NCBI GenBank assembly: GCA_013368375.1 | Contig: JAACJP010000006.1 | Location: 682,001 to 746,000, forward strand | Source: Tricholomella constricta | Lineage: Eukaryota; Basidiomycota; Agaricomycetes; Agaricales; Lyophyllaceae | Length of the DNA stretch: 64,000 bases | Direction of reading: 5' to 3' | Part shown: one piece after another, positions 10,870-21,274 of the stretch | Layout: each line of letters opens with the position of its first letter | Position numbering within the stretch: the stretch's first letter is position 1 | The notes under the pieces: model-generated | Databases searched by the model: none | The model's input: only the letters and a program-made list of their open reading frames with translations | Told to the model about the DNA's origin: nothing | Translations under genes and position numbers: made by a program

Positions 10870-11750
10870 ATCTTACATGCTGCGGTGGAGCAGATCGCCT
10901 CCGCGGCCCTTCCAACCTTTCCAACTTATGCTGCGGCTTCAAACAGCATGCTTGCAATGGGCCCGCTGGCCCCGTCCTCCCCAATACCTTGTACAGGCCT
11001 GCTACACTGTGCTGCCCGATACATTGTATGTCATGCTGCGGCTTCAAACAGCATGCTTGCAACGGGCTCGCTGGCCCTGCCCCCAATACCTCTCGCTCCA
11101 CCGTGCCCCCCCGATACATTGTATGTCATGTCGCGGCCTTCCAACCTTTCCAACTCATGCCACAGCTTCAAACAGCATGCTTGCAATGGGCCCGCTGGCC
11201 CCGTCCTCCCCAATACCTTGTACAGGCTCGCTACACCGTGCTGCCTGATACATTGTATGCTATGCCGTGGCACTAATGGATGTGCTTCTGAACAGCGGCA
11301 TTGAACCCACCTCCCAAAATTTTATGGAAATCATGTTGTATCATGCATGCCGCGGTGTGACAAATCCCCTACGTGCAAAACCCCTGCAAAGGTTCCCAAT
11401 ACCTTATACAAACCCGCTCCACCATGCAGCACAATACAGTGTATTTCATGCTGCGGCACCAAATGACATGTTTTGATCTGTAATGGACCTTGTACAAACC
11501 TGCTGCACCGTGAAATCCACTACACTGTATCATGCATGCCGCAGTGCGCATTGTATCAGGCCTGTCGGCGCAGACCAGCGGGACCCGCTGACACTGTCTA
11601 AGTGGATACAGTGTATAAGGCCCGCTGTGCCGTGAACAGTGATACAATGTGTGAGGCCCGCTGGAGCCACAGCGGGCCCGCTTGTTCCGTCAAACACACT
11701 ACATGTATTGGCCCTGTGGGCCGTGACATACAATACACTGTGATGCCCCT
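10870..11750 (+). repeat. Degenerate minisatellite region
   Basis: A block containing GCTTCAAACAGCATGCTTGC..CCCGCTGGCCC..CAATACCTTGTACAGG appears near 10935, 11038 and 11165, with CATTGTATGTCATG-type joints in between. Copies decay to the right, ending in forms such as CATACAATACACTG at 11727. GGCCCGCTGGAGCCACAGCG GGCC near 11656 is a strong hairpin. Open frames here on both strands follow the repeat and are not genes. Confidence 0.7.
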
Positions 11751-11759
11751 ACCTGGGCT

Positions 11760-12202
11760 CATGTCATTGAGAATAAGCTTCCCAAATAAGGCATGCGAGA
11801 TATTAAATAAAGAGTAATAAAGTAGATAAGTAGTTACAAAGAGAGGTGAATTTTTGAGTGACAGCAAGTCGCTGAGCAGACCAGGCACATGTAATCACGT
11901 CTGGCACTTAAAATTTTGAGATGGCGCCAATAAAGGACAAAAGAAAGTGAGGTCCAACCTCCAAGCTTCATAACAATTTTGGGGGCGACACCGTGGCGAG
12001 AAGCTCAATGGTGCCACTGATGCAGTAACTGTGGCTGAAAATAGGATTGAGGTGGCAGGAAGCATAGATTTTGGAAGTAGATAGGAAAAATTGAGACTTG
12101 GTGAGAGTGAGGAACGAAGGAGAAGAGTTGGAGAAAGCAAAGAGATGAGTAGGGGAGGAAATTTTGTTGATGTGAGGTGATTACACATAGGAGGTCTTTA
12201 CA
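11760..12202 (-). repeat. Possible LTR, minus strand
   Basis: On the minus strand TGTAAAGACC at 12202 follows a purine tract ATAGGTGGGGGAG (12203-12215). The region has pyrimidine-rich sequence and no coding. A TGGCGCC, like a primer-binding site, lies near 11920. The same purine tract plus TGTAAAG junction occurs at 20980-20999. The other boundary is not defined. Confidence 0.3.
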
Positions 12203-12440
12203 CTCCCCCACCTATTCTGATCGGAATCCTATCAGACTCCTAGGAATTCCTAGGACCATCCTAGGACTCTGATTAGACCAGTTGCATAGGACTTTATCAA
12301 GAGAATTCACTCATTTGGACCAGTCCGAGTCCTATTGTCGGACTCGGACTCTGATAGGATTCTGACACAGAATAATCCAACGGACTCCTCGGACATCCTA
12401 GGACAGTCTGGTTACTTGATACCTTTAGTGAAAGGAATAT
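12203..12440. repeat. Short repeats of the CTAGGA / TCCGAGTCC type
   Basis: Palindromic-looking units such as CCTAGGAATTCCTAGG and GGACTCGGACTCTGATAGG recur every 15-30 bp. A sister array with TCCGATCGGACTC units lies at 21000-21235, and both abut the same purine tract. They look like the 3' end of one repeat family. Confidence 0.5.
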
Positions 12441-12444
12441 GGAG

Positions 12445-12516
12445 CAGCCAAGATTGAACACTCGCTTTGCCAACCCAAAGGAAAGGCGTGGCACACTTAA
12501 CCATTAGGCCATCAAG
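12445..12516 (-). other. tRNA-like pol III promoter boxes, candidate SINE head
   Basis: On the minus strand TGGCCTAATGG (12501-12511) matches the A box and GTTCAATC (12452-12459) resembles the B box, 52 bp apart, close to tRNA spacing. The acceptor ends do not pair, so it is not an intact tRNA. It may be the head of a SINE whose body is the repeat array to the left. Confidence 0.3.
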
Positions 12517-12544
12517 TCAATTGAATATCAGGTAAGGTCATGCT

Positions 12545-13115
12545 ACATATCCATAGCAGAAGGTGCACGTGCTTGAGCCACGTCAATGTTGTCAATGGCT
12601 TGTGCTGCACCACCACCATCGCGACGTCCACCACCATCACGACACACACGAGTACGACTACGACCACGACCACAAGCATGACGATGAGCATGACCACAAC
12701 CACGACCACGACCACTGCCGATATTGCACGCAACGACAACAACAAGAAGGATCACGGGGAAGGCAGACGAGGGCAGACCCCAGTTGGGGGAGAGCCGCAT
12801 GGTACGTGTGTCACTGCGCCCGCCAACGCCGTGTCTTCTGACCACCACCACACTACCACCATCAGCACTACCATGCAACAACGGATGGCAGCCACCACGA
12901 CACGATGACGGCACCACCACCAGCATGAAGACGACCACCATGACACGATGACACCACCACCAGCACGAAGACGGCCACCACAACATGGCAAAACCACCAC
13001 CATGACAACGGACACCACGAAGACGGCCACCACCACCACCACCACCACGATGGCCATCACCACAAGGAGGACACCACCACCATGAGGACGATACCACCAC
13101 CATTAGCACCACCAC
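12545..13115 (+). repeat. (CCACCA)n-rich tract
   Basis: Irregular CAC/ACC/GAC microsatellite. All frames are open and predict His/Thr- or Val/Cys-rich chains, which are artefacts. The reverse complement type occurs at 26230-26900, where it abuts the 3' end of LINE family 2. Confidence 0.85.
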
Positions 13116-13400
13116 CCTGTCTGCAATATCGCAGTCGTGTATAACAACATTTCCTCGTGTGGCCTTATTATTTCCTAAACAACGGAGTGAAAATCTCCGT
13201 CGAAACTATGCGAGGCGGCAAGGCTGACTTTGTGAGTTGTTGCCGCCTATCAAACGTACCACCAAAAAAAAAAAACAAAAAAAAGAAAGAGATAAGTCTC
13301 AGATATGTAGAGGTACTGCGGTAAAGTTGCGATCATATCTTGCAAACACTTGTCAAATCACAAAATACTCATGTCTCGCCTTCAAAGGTTGGCCGACACA

Positions 13401-14626
13401 AGATATTGATCATGTTTGTTGATGGAGAAATCATAACGAAAGTACGCATATGGTAGACTATATGATCAGATAACAAAGTCGTCTACATCTTGGCATATCA
13501 GGTCAGATGCATTCGATTGCAATCTGCTCCAAACTTCGTACTTGGTTGTCTGACCATCCAGACCGCCACGTGCAATTCATCCACGTCCCAAGCCGCTTGC
13601 GGTGGGATATTCACTTCTCGTCGCATGAGGCTGCTACGCAGCTGAAAGTGCCACAAGGACCTCGCTCGCGCACATCACTAGATTATGCACGCAAACGCAC
13701 TGTTGAACAGATGCTGAAGGAATGGACTCGTTTGTTCCAGCAGCCTGAATACAGTGGCAGATCGTTCCTTCGAACAAAAAGGAAAGGCAAGCCAATAGCA
13801 CCATCACACCTTGAGTAATGGGCAAGTCAAATGCCCACACCGCTCGGATGTCTCGTAGCATCCTCAATCACGCCCCTATTGGCGAGTACCGGAGGCGGTT
13901 TAACCTTTCTGAGGAGGTGAACTGTTCCTGTCGCAACGGGGGGCTTGAAACCAGAGCCCACATCCTGGACCAATGTCCCAGGTACACGAGGAAGCGCCGG
14001 GCCCCGGCGCGCCTCGAACATAAGAATTACCTCGAATTCCTCGAGGTCAACCCACGGACCTTCGCTTTCCCAAGCGAAAATCCACCTCCACCCTTTCCCA
14101 AGGCCAGACCAAAGCGTAAACCACCCAGCCTGCGCGTAACCGCAACGGCCGTGAGGTGCATCACCGCAGATTAGCACATCGCATGCAGCCTGACGAAGGC
14201 CTGCACGATCAACCAGCACGCCCAGAAGATCTCATCTGGGTACCTGAATTATTCCGCTTGCTAAGGCGAGACGAAGCAATTGCTGCTGGACTGGTGTTTG
14301 CCGACCAGCAACAAGGCGCCGGGCTACTCGACTGATTGGTACCTAACCGTCAGAAGGGGGCCTCGGGGTCATTCCTGTGGTACCTTCCCTCGGGAGGGCT
14401 AAGCTAGCCCCACTGCCAAGGCGGAGGGGTCCTTCTGCGACTTGGAACCTCTCAGCGAGAACACCGGGACTCTTTCGAGTGGCCTGCATATCGAGATGCA
14501 CACGTTACATGCAACACCATCACTGTCACTGTAGATATATCATGTACTACACACCAGCCGGACTGCGACCGGGCGCCGGGGTATAAATATGGATTTCAAA
14601 AAAAAAAAAAAAAAAAAGATATTGAT
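13401..14626 (+). mobile_element. LINE family 1, copy A (5'-truncated, with target duplication)
   Basis: Flanked by the 10-bp duplication AGATATTGAT (13401-13410 and 14617-14626) with a poly(A) tail directly before the right copy. LINE sequence shared with the two other copies begins near 13497; the first 87 bp are not shared. It encodes the end of ORF2: C-terminal RNase H flank (RHVQFIHVPSRLRWDIHFSS), SRTSLDYARKRTVEQMLKEW, and a CCHC-like end CSCRNGGLETRAHILDQC, then a 3' UTR ending GGGGTATAAATATGGATTTC. The frame breaks near 13818. Confidence 0.88.
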
Positions 14627-14936
14627 GACCACACGGACACCTGCTCGCCCATCAAGGAGAGTCATGACCAATCAGCAGTGGCTATTATCGCTGGATAACT
14701 TACCAACACGCGTACGCACCGTAATCAAGAAAGCTGCTGAAGAACAGATCCCTGAAGAGCAGGTGAGAAGCAGGCTCCGCATCAATGCGCGAGGCGGTGA
14801 AAATGATGCCTATGTTGTCGGAGACCTGGAGACATATCCATCGAGATCAGATGTCATCATACCATTGGGTTCAGCCACGTACCTTGGTATCAACCTCTCT
14901 AGACACATTCCCGCAATTCGACACTGGAGTCAGTGA
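14627..14936 (+). other. Open segment disrupted by LINE copy A, unknown
   Basis: Reads MTNQQWLLSLDNLPTRVRTV IKKAAEEQIPEEQ and DLETYPSRSDVIIPLGSATY. It is directly next to the LINE target duplication, so the ancestral sequence ran from 13410 into 14627. No domain recognised. A minus-strand frame at 14899-15090 overlaps its end and is equally unproven. Confidence 0.3.
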
Positions 14937-15090
14937 GCTGTTGTTGATAAAAGCGCTCACGATTGATGGAGTTTTGCAGGTCTTCGATATAGGTATCACA
15001 AACAGTAGATGACGCAGTAGAATTAGAGTCGTGCATGAGATAAGGTTTTAGAAGTGAATAGAGAGAAAGGGGCAGTGGCGCACTCATCAT

Positions 15091-15850
15091 CTACCGTGTT
15101 TTTATATGAACTGCGGCAAAAAACAAAGGCGATCCTGGCCTGCAACAAAGGTGGGGTGTTAGTTTGACGTTTAAGGGGAGGGCGGGAAAAGTGTACCCTT
15201 TTTTCAAAACCTCCTCCCAGGGAGCATTAGATGCCAGGATTTATCATTGGGAGCAGCGTCGGTCGAACACTTACCTTGGATTTGGAAATGACGGGGCAGC
15301 TATGAAATGTGCCAACATGGACCCATATACGCCTCCAGGGCTCATTTTCTCTGGTATTTGGGGCCGCAAGCACAATCTCGAAGTCTTTTCCCAGAAATAA
15401 ATTTATGGTGAGTGCTCTATGTTTATCTACTAGCTACGCATCAGATGACAATGTATGGTCGTGGTGTAGGCTCAAGTTCGGGAAATTGTTTGGACTTGTG
15501 GTGGCATAATATGAGGGACCCACAAGTTTAGGGCCGACCACTTTCTTAATATCTGACCGGCCCTAAACTTACATCTGACTGGCCCTAAGCTTACGCTTGG
15601 GCTATAGTGACAGACAGACTGTGATGTGACTGTTTTTTTCTTCCTACTTTTCAACGTCGACCTGTGCCCATCGCCACCAGCAGTAGTTAGTGTAATACTT
15701 AGAATAGATACAATAGAACAACATGAATCCCAAGAATGACGAGCCTGAAAGTTTTTTCGATGTTATGTCATTTAGAAACTCATCTCGAAATGAGTGAGTT
15801 CTGACAGCATAATCTTGCGCACGTGAGGGCGTGTTGGGCATGAACAGAGT
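15091..15850. other. No gene seen; contains one strong hairpin
   Basis: Only short unbiased frames. AAGTTTAGGGCC (15524-15535) and GGCCCTAAACTT (15559-15570) form perfect 12-bp inverted arms around a 23-bp spacer; a third GGCCCTAAGCTTA follows at 15581. Confidence 0.4.
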
Positions 15851-15934
15851 CAGATGCCCGAAAAGCGAGCACGGCTGATGGTACGGATTCATCATTTCAG
15901 TTATTGGCAGTCAACTAATTCTATACAATCTAGA

Positions 15935-17097
15935 AAGATGATGTTCAGCAGTTTCTTAGCCTTGAGGCTGCTGTTGACGATTTCGACAGCGAGTACAGAC
16001 GACTTTATTCAGCACAATTGCGAACCTATTGCAGGGGAGAAGAGTCGTTCACATCCACTTCTTCTGCGCAAAACCACTTGTGTCGAGGGTGACACCAAGT
16101 GGGATTCATTGCTCGATTGCGCTCGTTCTCGCATGCAAATAGATACAAACCATTTATGCAGTTCCTCGCCAAATTCTGAAGCATTTCCTTCGATCACAAT
16201 GGGAGAAGCGCAGTTGTGGAGGGCTGTGAAGGTAAGTGCATGGACAAGTTTGAGGCAATGTTGTTGACAACAAGAAAGTTCAGCCAGGTCGAGAGGAAGC
16301 TACAGCTTTCCTTCTAATGGAGAAAATTATCCGTGCCGGGGAACAAGATCAGGGAATCAAGTCCATCATTGGCTGTGTCTCTCGACCTGGGTGGATTGTT
16401 GTTGAAGCTAATAGCGCCAGCGACGTCCGAGAGCTGTGTCAAGGCGTCACCAATGTTTTTGGGAAGCAGATACACATTATCGAACCAGAGTATGGCCCTT
16501 CCTGCCTCAAGGAAGCTAATTTATTCACGCCGGCCACTCCATCTTGGATTCGTCTTATGAAGCAACCATATCGCAGTGATCTAGCGTATGTCAAAGTGTT
16601 GGGGGAACAGATGTGTTGGTTGTCCCTCGACTTAAGCTCCAGCACCAGTCTTCAGCCAGACACGCAAAGCGCAAGCATGGCAGCACTACCTCTGCGTAAC
16701 CCGGGCAAGAAAAATCAACCTGCCCTGAGCAAGCCCTCTTCAATCACGAAAAAGTCCGGGAAATTTTTGGTGACAAGGCTGTCCAAAGGAAAAACCAAAC
16801 TTATGTCTTCAAGGGTAACAAATACTTAGGACGGTTATCTTTGGTTGCAGATGGACAAATTTTATCCAGAAGCTGCCAGGGGAGGCCCAAGGTGCTTTTG
16901 GCATGGTCCAAAATATTGTTGGAAACAAGGCCGTCGTTCACTTGTCGTCGGAAGATGTACAGCTCACCTTACCTGTCAAGAATCTTTGCAAAAATATCCA
17001 AATCGGAGACAAAGTCATCATTCGTGCAGGACCTCACGCTGGTGTGACAGGCTGGGTCATAACAAGTGGAGACACACTCCCTCCCCATCAATTCTGA
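15935..17097 (+). pseudogene. Spt5-like transcription elongation factor relic
   Basis: N-terminal piece LEAAVDDFDSEYRRLYSAQ near 15960-16010, then stops. An NGN-like domain follows in 16290-16600: EKIIRAGEQDQGIKSIIGCV, RPGWIVVEANSASDVREL. A frame change near 16605 leads to DVLVVPRLKLQ, ALFNHEKVREIFGDKAVQR and TYVFKGNKYLGRLSLV, typical of the first KOW region. 16903-17097 carries NIQIGDKVIIRAGPHAGVTG, a KOW motif. Stops and frameshifts make this a pseudogene. Spt5-like extra copies are frequent in Agaricomycetes, probably spread by transposons; the true SPT5 is longer and has more KOW domains. It ends against the gypsy protease at 17143. Confidence 0.65.
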
Positions 17098-17129
17098 GGT
17101 GCTCTTCCCTTGAGCATTTCCTCGCTCAC

Positions 17130-19586
17130 TACCATACTTCCCTTACGTGACTTTAGTCGCTGGCGTTGTGACTCCATTGACTCTAACTTTGTCCCAGTTA
17201 AAGTCCAGCATGACTTTATTTGCGTGCATGAACGGCATGCCTATTATCACGTCGTATTCATTGAAATTAGCCAGGTCCATATAGACCTGACTGTTGTGCC
17301 AAAGTTTACTGTGGCTCCGCTCTTCTTTGTCCCAAGCTGTAGGATTAATGGATCCTCCAGCAAGAACACTCAAACATTGGCCACTTGGGTGAATGCCGGA
17401 AGTCCGGTACTAGTACTCCCGGAGTCCCATAGCGTCCACGCTTCATGGCCACCTACGGTAGTTATTTGACAAGGCACTCTTTGTCCTTTATCGATACTAC
17501 TGGATGAGTTATTTTGTTTTTACCTGTCCGCACCTTCACTTTGCAAAGTTGAGGCTTTTCATTGTGTTCTTCTGATGCAATTACTTCCGTCATGCGAACA
17601 TACACTCAGTCTCACTGTCCTGATCATAATAATCATTGTCATAGATATCCATGTCTACAAACTCATTACTATTGTCTTCTTTGTTTGCCTCTGTATTAGG
17701 GTGTACACTCTCTTGTTTGTCTGGGTCCTCGGGGGACGTGCCTTCATTGTCCACTTCGCCAGCTATGTCTGGTGCCATGGTATGAGCAGCTCCAATAAAT
17801 ACTTGCAGTTTCTTGGGCTTCTTGCAGCCCCTCAAGAAATGGCCTAGTCCTCCACAATTGAAGCACACCTCACCAGGTGGGTGATTGTGGTGGTCCTGGT
17901 ACTTTTGGTGATCGTGGCACGGACAATCTCCTGTCTTCACAGCTGATTTACTTTCCAGTATCTTGATGTGGGGCTTTTGGTCTCCACGTCCTTGATGTTT
18001 CTGCAACACCAATTTATAGTATGGCTTATCATTGGATCTGCCATGTGTTCATCAAAACTTGTTAAAATTATCTTGTGGGGTGTATCCTTGCCCCCCATTT
18101 GTTCTCCTCAGTTGACTTGGTTGAGTACAATGAGTGGATATATTCCGCTCAAAGAAATCTGCAGTCTTCTGGGCTGTTTGATACGCTAAGCCCAGGCCAA
18201 GAATTCTTCAGCCGTATTGATTTTGGGTGATAACCTATCATCAAATAGTGACTTCCGCATATCTCGCGGAAGTGCCCTGAGGAACTTATCCAAGAATGTC
18301 CAATCGTCCGTTCTTGCTGCCATATTCATGGCATGATCAACAAGGTCATCATAGAGACCTTGTATTTCTTTGCTCACTGAGTAAGTAACGGCATTAAAGT
18401 TATTATGAGCATTGCATGGTTGAGGGCAACATGAACTGGTCATACAGCCCTAGTACGACATCTTCAAATGTCCAGGACTGCTTGTCGCGGTTCACGTATA
18501 TAACGTGGTGATTATACCACTTTCGAGCTTCACCTTCAAGAAGCTCAGATGTTATCAGAATGCGCTCTTGGTCGTGTTCTGCTCCTCCCAACTGGCTCAC
18601 AGCTAACATAACTACTAGGCTCGACAACCATTCTTCCAGATCACCGAACTTTGTGCTACCGCTGTAAGTGCCTACAGGCTTTGTGTCTGCACGGCGAAAC
18701 TTCATTCCTTCAGGTAGCGAAAGTTGTACAGACAATCGCTCATGTATCGATTGATGCAATCGTTCATACATCTTCGTCTTATGCTGCTCTCCGGCAGCAT
18801 GAATTCTGTCCGCGGTGGATTGACTTCAGCGAATCGGTGCAGGCATCGAATAACATCTAGTCTGATCTTGAGGCTGCGCAAATGCCGTAGGTTCGCTAAT
18901 GCGAACTCACATATCTTGACGGCTGTTAGCCGTCACTGTTGTAGGATTTCCTCTGACAATTCCGGTTCTCATTCCAATGTCCGAACCCTGAGTTTGTGAG
19001 GCCCATTGCCTCGCCATCTCATCAATGGGCATATGTCCCTCAAATTACAACACCTTAGTCGTCGTACTTGGTAAACTTGCTCCTCACTAGTTCAGCATTT
19101 CTCAAATGCTGGTACACAACCCGATTGTTCCAGTCTTTCACTAATGGAGTACAAGCATCCCAAGCCTCCTTAGGAATCTGAATAGCTGGCACACTGTCAT
19201 TTCCAGCTGCCTGTGCGATCCTTTTCTTACACTCAGTGGGCGGGTCCAGTGTCAACTCACTAACAGGCGCCCATTTGGGGCCCTGTAGTTCGCTGCAGCC
19301 GCTCAACGACAATAATCATCGTCTGATTCTCCTAACTGGTGTGCTTGATGAAGCGCTGATACTGCCATTGCCGCCTCATCAAGGGGCTGGTTCAAACCAG
19401 ATGCAACTGCTTGAAGGGTGAATAGGTCGTCCCAGCGACCAGGACAAAGGGACTGTGGTTCGTGGGTGTCCCAGTGATCGGACTGACCACCGAGTTAGAA
19501 GTTCCCTTCAGGTACTTCTTCCTATGTTCTGTAACTACTATGGACATAGCCTCGAGATATCGGTCAGTATACACTTGTGCAACCAT
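17130..19586 (-). pseudogene. Ty3/gypsy gag-protease relic
   Basis: Minus-strand order: MVAQVYTDRYLEAMSIVVTE (19586), a gag N-terminus; 19312-19055; the retrotransposon-gag core at 18403-18771 (EGEARKWYNHH, FEDVVLGLYDQF) and 18186-18443 (FLDKFLRALPRDMRKSLFD); the zinc knuckle CFNCGGLGHFLRGC near 17845; and at 17143-17373 an aspartyl-protease-like part, YMDLANFNEYDVIIGMPFM. Stops separate the blocks. No reverse transcriptase follows: the relic is cut at about 17130 by the Spt5-like sequence. Confidence 0.75.
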
Positions 19587-20340
19587 GGCTTCAGCACTCT
19601 CTGCACCAATTGATTGCAGAACAAGCCATTCTGCTCATTCCTGTAGTCGCATTCACCGATGTTCACTATGGACATCGGTTGTTGCCAAGAATTGCCTCAC
19701 AATCCAGGCAAACCCACATTTCCAAGGACTCTGTGCTTGGAGGATGAATTCTCCCCCTCCAGACCTGCACAATCCCACTTCATCGGGATCGACGTATAAC
19801 AACGTCAAAATGGTGGCCCTAGTGGCACAACAACCTACCCCCGCGACCTCATCCACAGTCATGGCAGCTTCAATCGGAGCTGCCAAAACTCACATGAACC
19901 CTGTGTCGTTCCTTACAGGACCTCTATCACTGGCGGTGATTACAGCCAGCCAGGGGGTGGACCACAACCCCATCGACCTCGACACAGTGATTAGTCGGGG
20001 AGACAACTTGATCTCCCATCAACGAACCGACCAGCAACACACAGATTACCATCGGGATGCCCGCCATTGTCAGGGACTAACCTCCTGACTCCCGAGAAGC
20101 ACTTTGCAGGTTGCGTATTAAAACAGGCAACACCAGATGTTCTCACTTCTGAGAATTGGCGCGTGGCACTTTGAGGCTATGCAGTGGAGCATTTGTTCTC
20201 CACCATATTTTAAGTCAAGAATATGTATCCTTACTATGTATTCTTGCAATACTTTACTGGGTAGAGGTCACCGGGACCTAGACCCCTTTTTTTTTATTAT
20301 ATATTATTTCCCTACTCCCTGATAAAGATCACTACTAACA
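19587..20340. other. No firm gene
   Basis: A plus frame 19462-20088 is open for 208 codons but overlaps the gag start on the other strand and shows no known motif; its S/T/P-rich part (19740-20080) might be a gag tail. A T-run lies at 20287-20296. Confidence 0.3.
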
Positions 20341-20345
20341 ACCTT

Positions 20346-20510
20346 AAAGGGGAATATGTAAGGACACTTACATCTAATGACTATCTAATCTGGACAATTA
20401 TGTCATTGTTTGGCAACACCCTCTAGTGTTGCCTATTTAAATGACTAAATTACATAATTATATACAAGACCTTGTAACATCACCTATTAGTCAAGCTTAC
20501 GTGCAGCGTG
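20346..20510 (+). repeat. Possible LTR start with polypurine tract
   Basis: AAAGGGGAATA (20346-20356) followed by the palindromic TGTAAGGACACTTACA (20357-20372) looks like a polypurine tract and LTR start on the plus strand, followed by TATA-like sequence. No second copy is in the window and the end is undefined. Confidence 0.3.
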
Positions 20511-20979
20511 AACAGCAAGTTCGCCAACTGTAACCCCTGTTACATGGCAGGTAATGCTCGGCACCCGCTGCCCCCCACACGGAATGGTATGGTCGCGGTT
20601 CTCTTGTTAACTCCTTCCAACACGGTGCCGACAAACTCTGCTCGCCTTTTAAATAACCCCTCCATAACCAGTCTCCAGTCTGCACCTCCTCTCCCTCTAC
20701 AATCATCTTGATCAAAACTCCCCTTATGGGGCCACTATCTGCTGCCTTAGCTGCCTTTTGGGGCTGTCGCTGACTCGGTGAGCTTTTGCCACCCTCCTCA
20801 TCATTCTTGCCCTCTTGCCATGTTTCTTGCATTTCCAATCTAAAATTTTCTTCGATCAATAACATTGACGTTCTCACCTTCAACATTCCCTCCATGAAAA
20901 CATCTCCTCTAACCGGCAATGAATATATTCTTACAGTCACCTGTAACCTATTCTGTCCCATCACCGCTATGTGTCAGTA

Positions 20980-21240
20980 CTTTACACTTCCCCACCTATT
21001 TGATCGGACTCCGAAGATTCTGATCAGACTACTGCAAATTATTAACTCATGTAGTTTTATCTACAAATTAAGCTTATGAAGTCCGATCGGACTCTGTAAG
21101 ACTCCAATAGGACTATGGATTGTAATTTATGTAGTTTGGTCTATAAAGTAACCTTGTGAAGTCCGATCGGACTCCGTAAGACTCTGGTAGGACATCCTAA
21201 GATTCTGATCAGACTACATACAAAATTCTGATTGAACTAT
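20980..21240 (-). repeat. Purine tract plus TCCGATCGGACTC repeats
   Basis: On the minus strand repeated TCCGATCGGACTTC/TTAC units lead into ATAGGTGGGGAAG and TGTAAAGTAC (20986). The arrangement mirrors 12196-12440. It lies directly downstream of the KDZ transposase stop codon and may be the terminal region of that element or an LTR border. Confidence 0.45.
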
Positions 21241-21274
21241 ATATCAAACTGACATACAATAACTACAACCCTAC

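Noticed and set aside
12445..12516. A true tRNA gene
   Set aside because: The acceptor stem does not pair and the spacing is too long; at most a tRNA-derived promoter.
12512..13115. Long open frames with poly-Val or His/Thr chains
   Set aside because: They are produced by the CCACCA/GTGGTG microsatellite on both strands; no codon bias independent of the repeat.
19462..20088. 208-codon plus frame as a gene
   Set aside because: It overlaps the gag start on the other strand and has no motif; kept only as an unproven segment.
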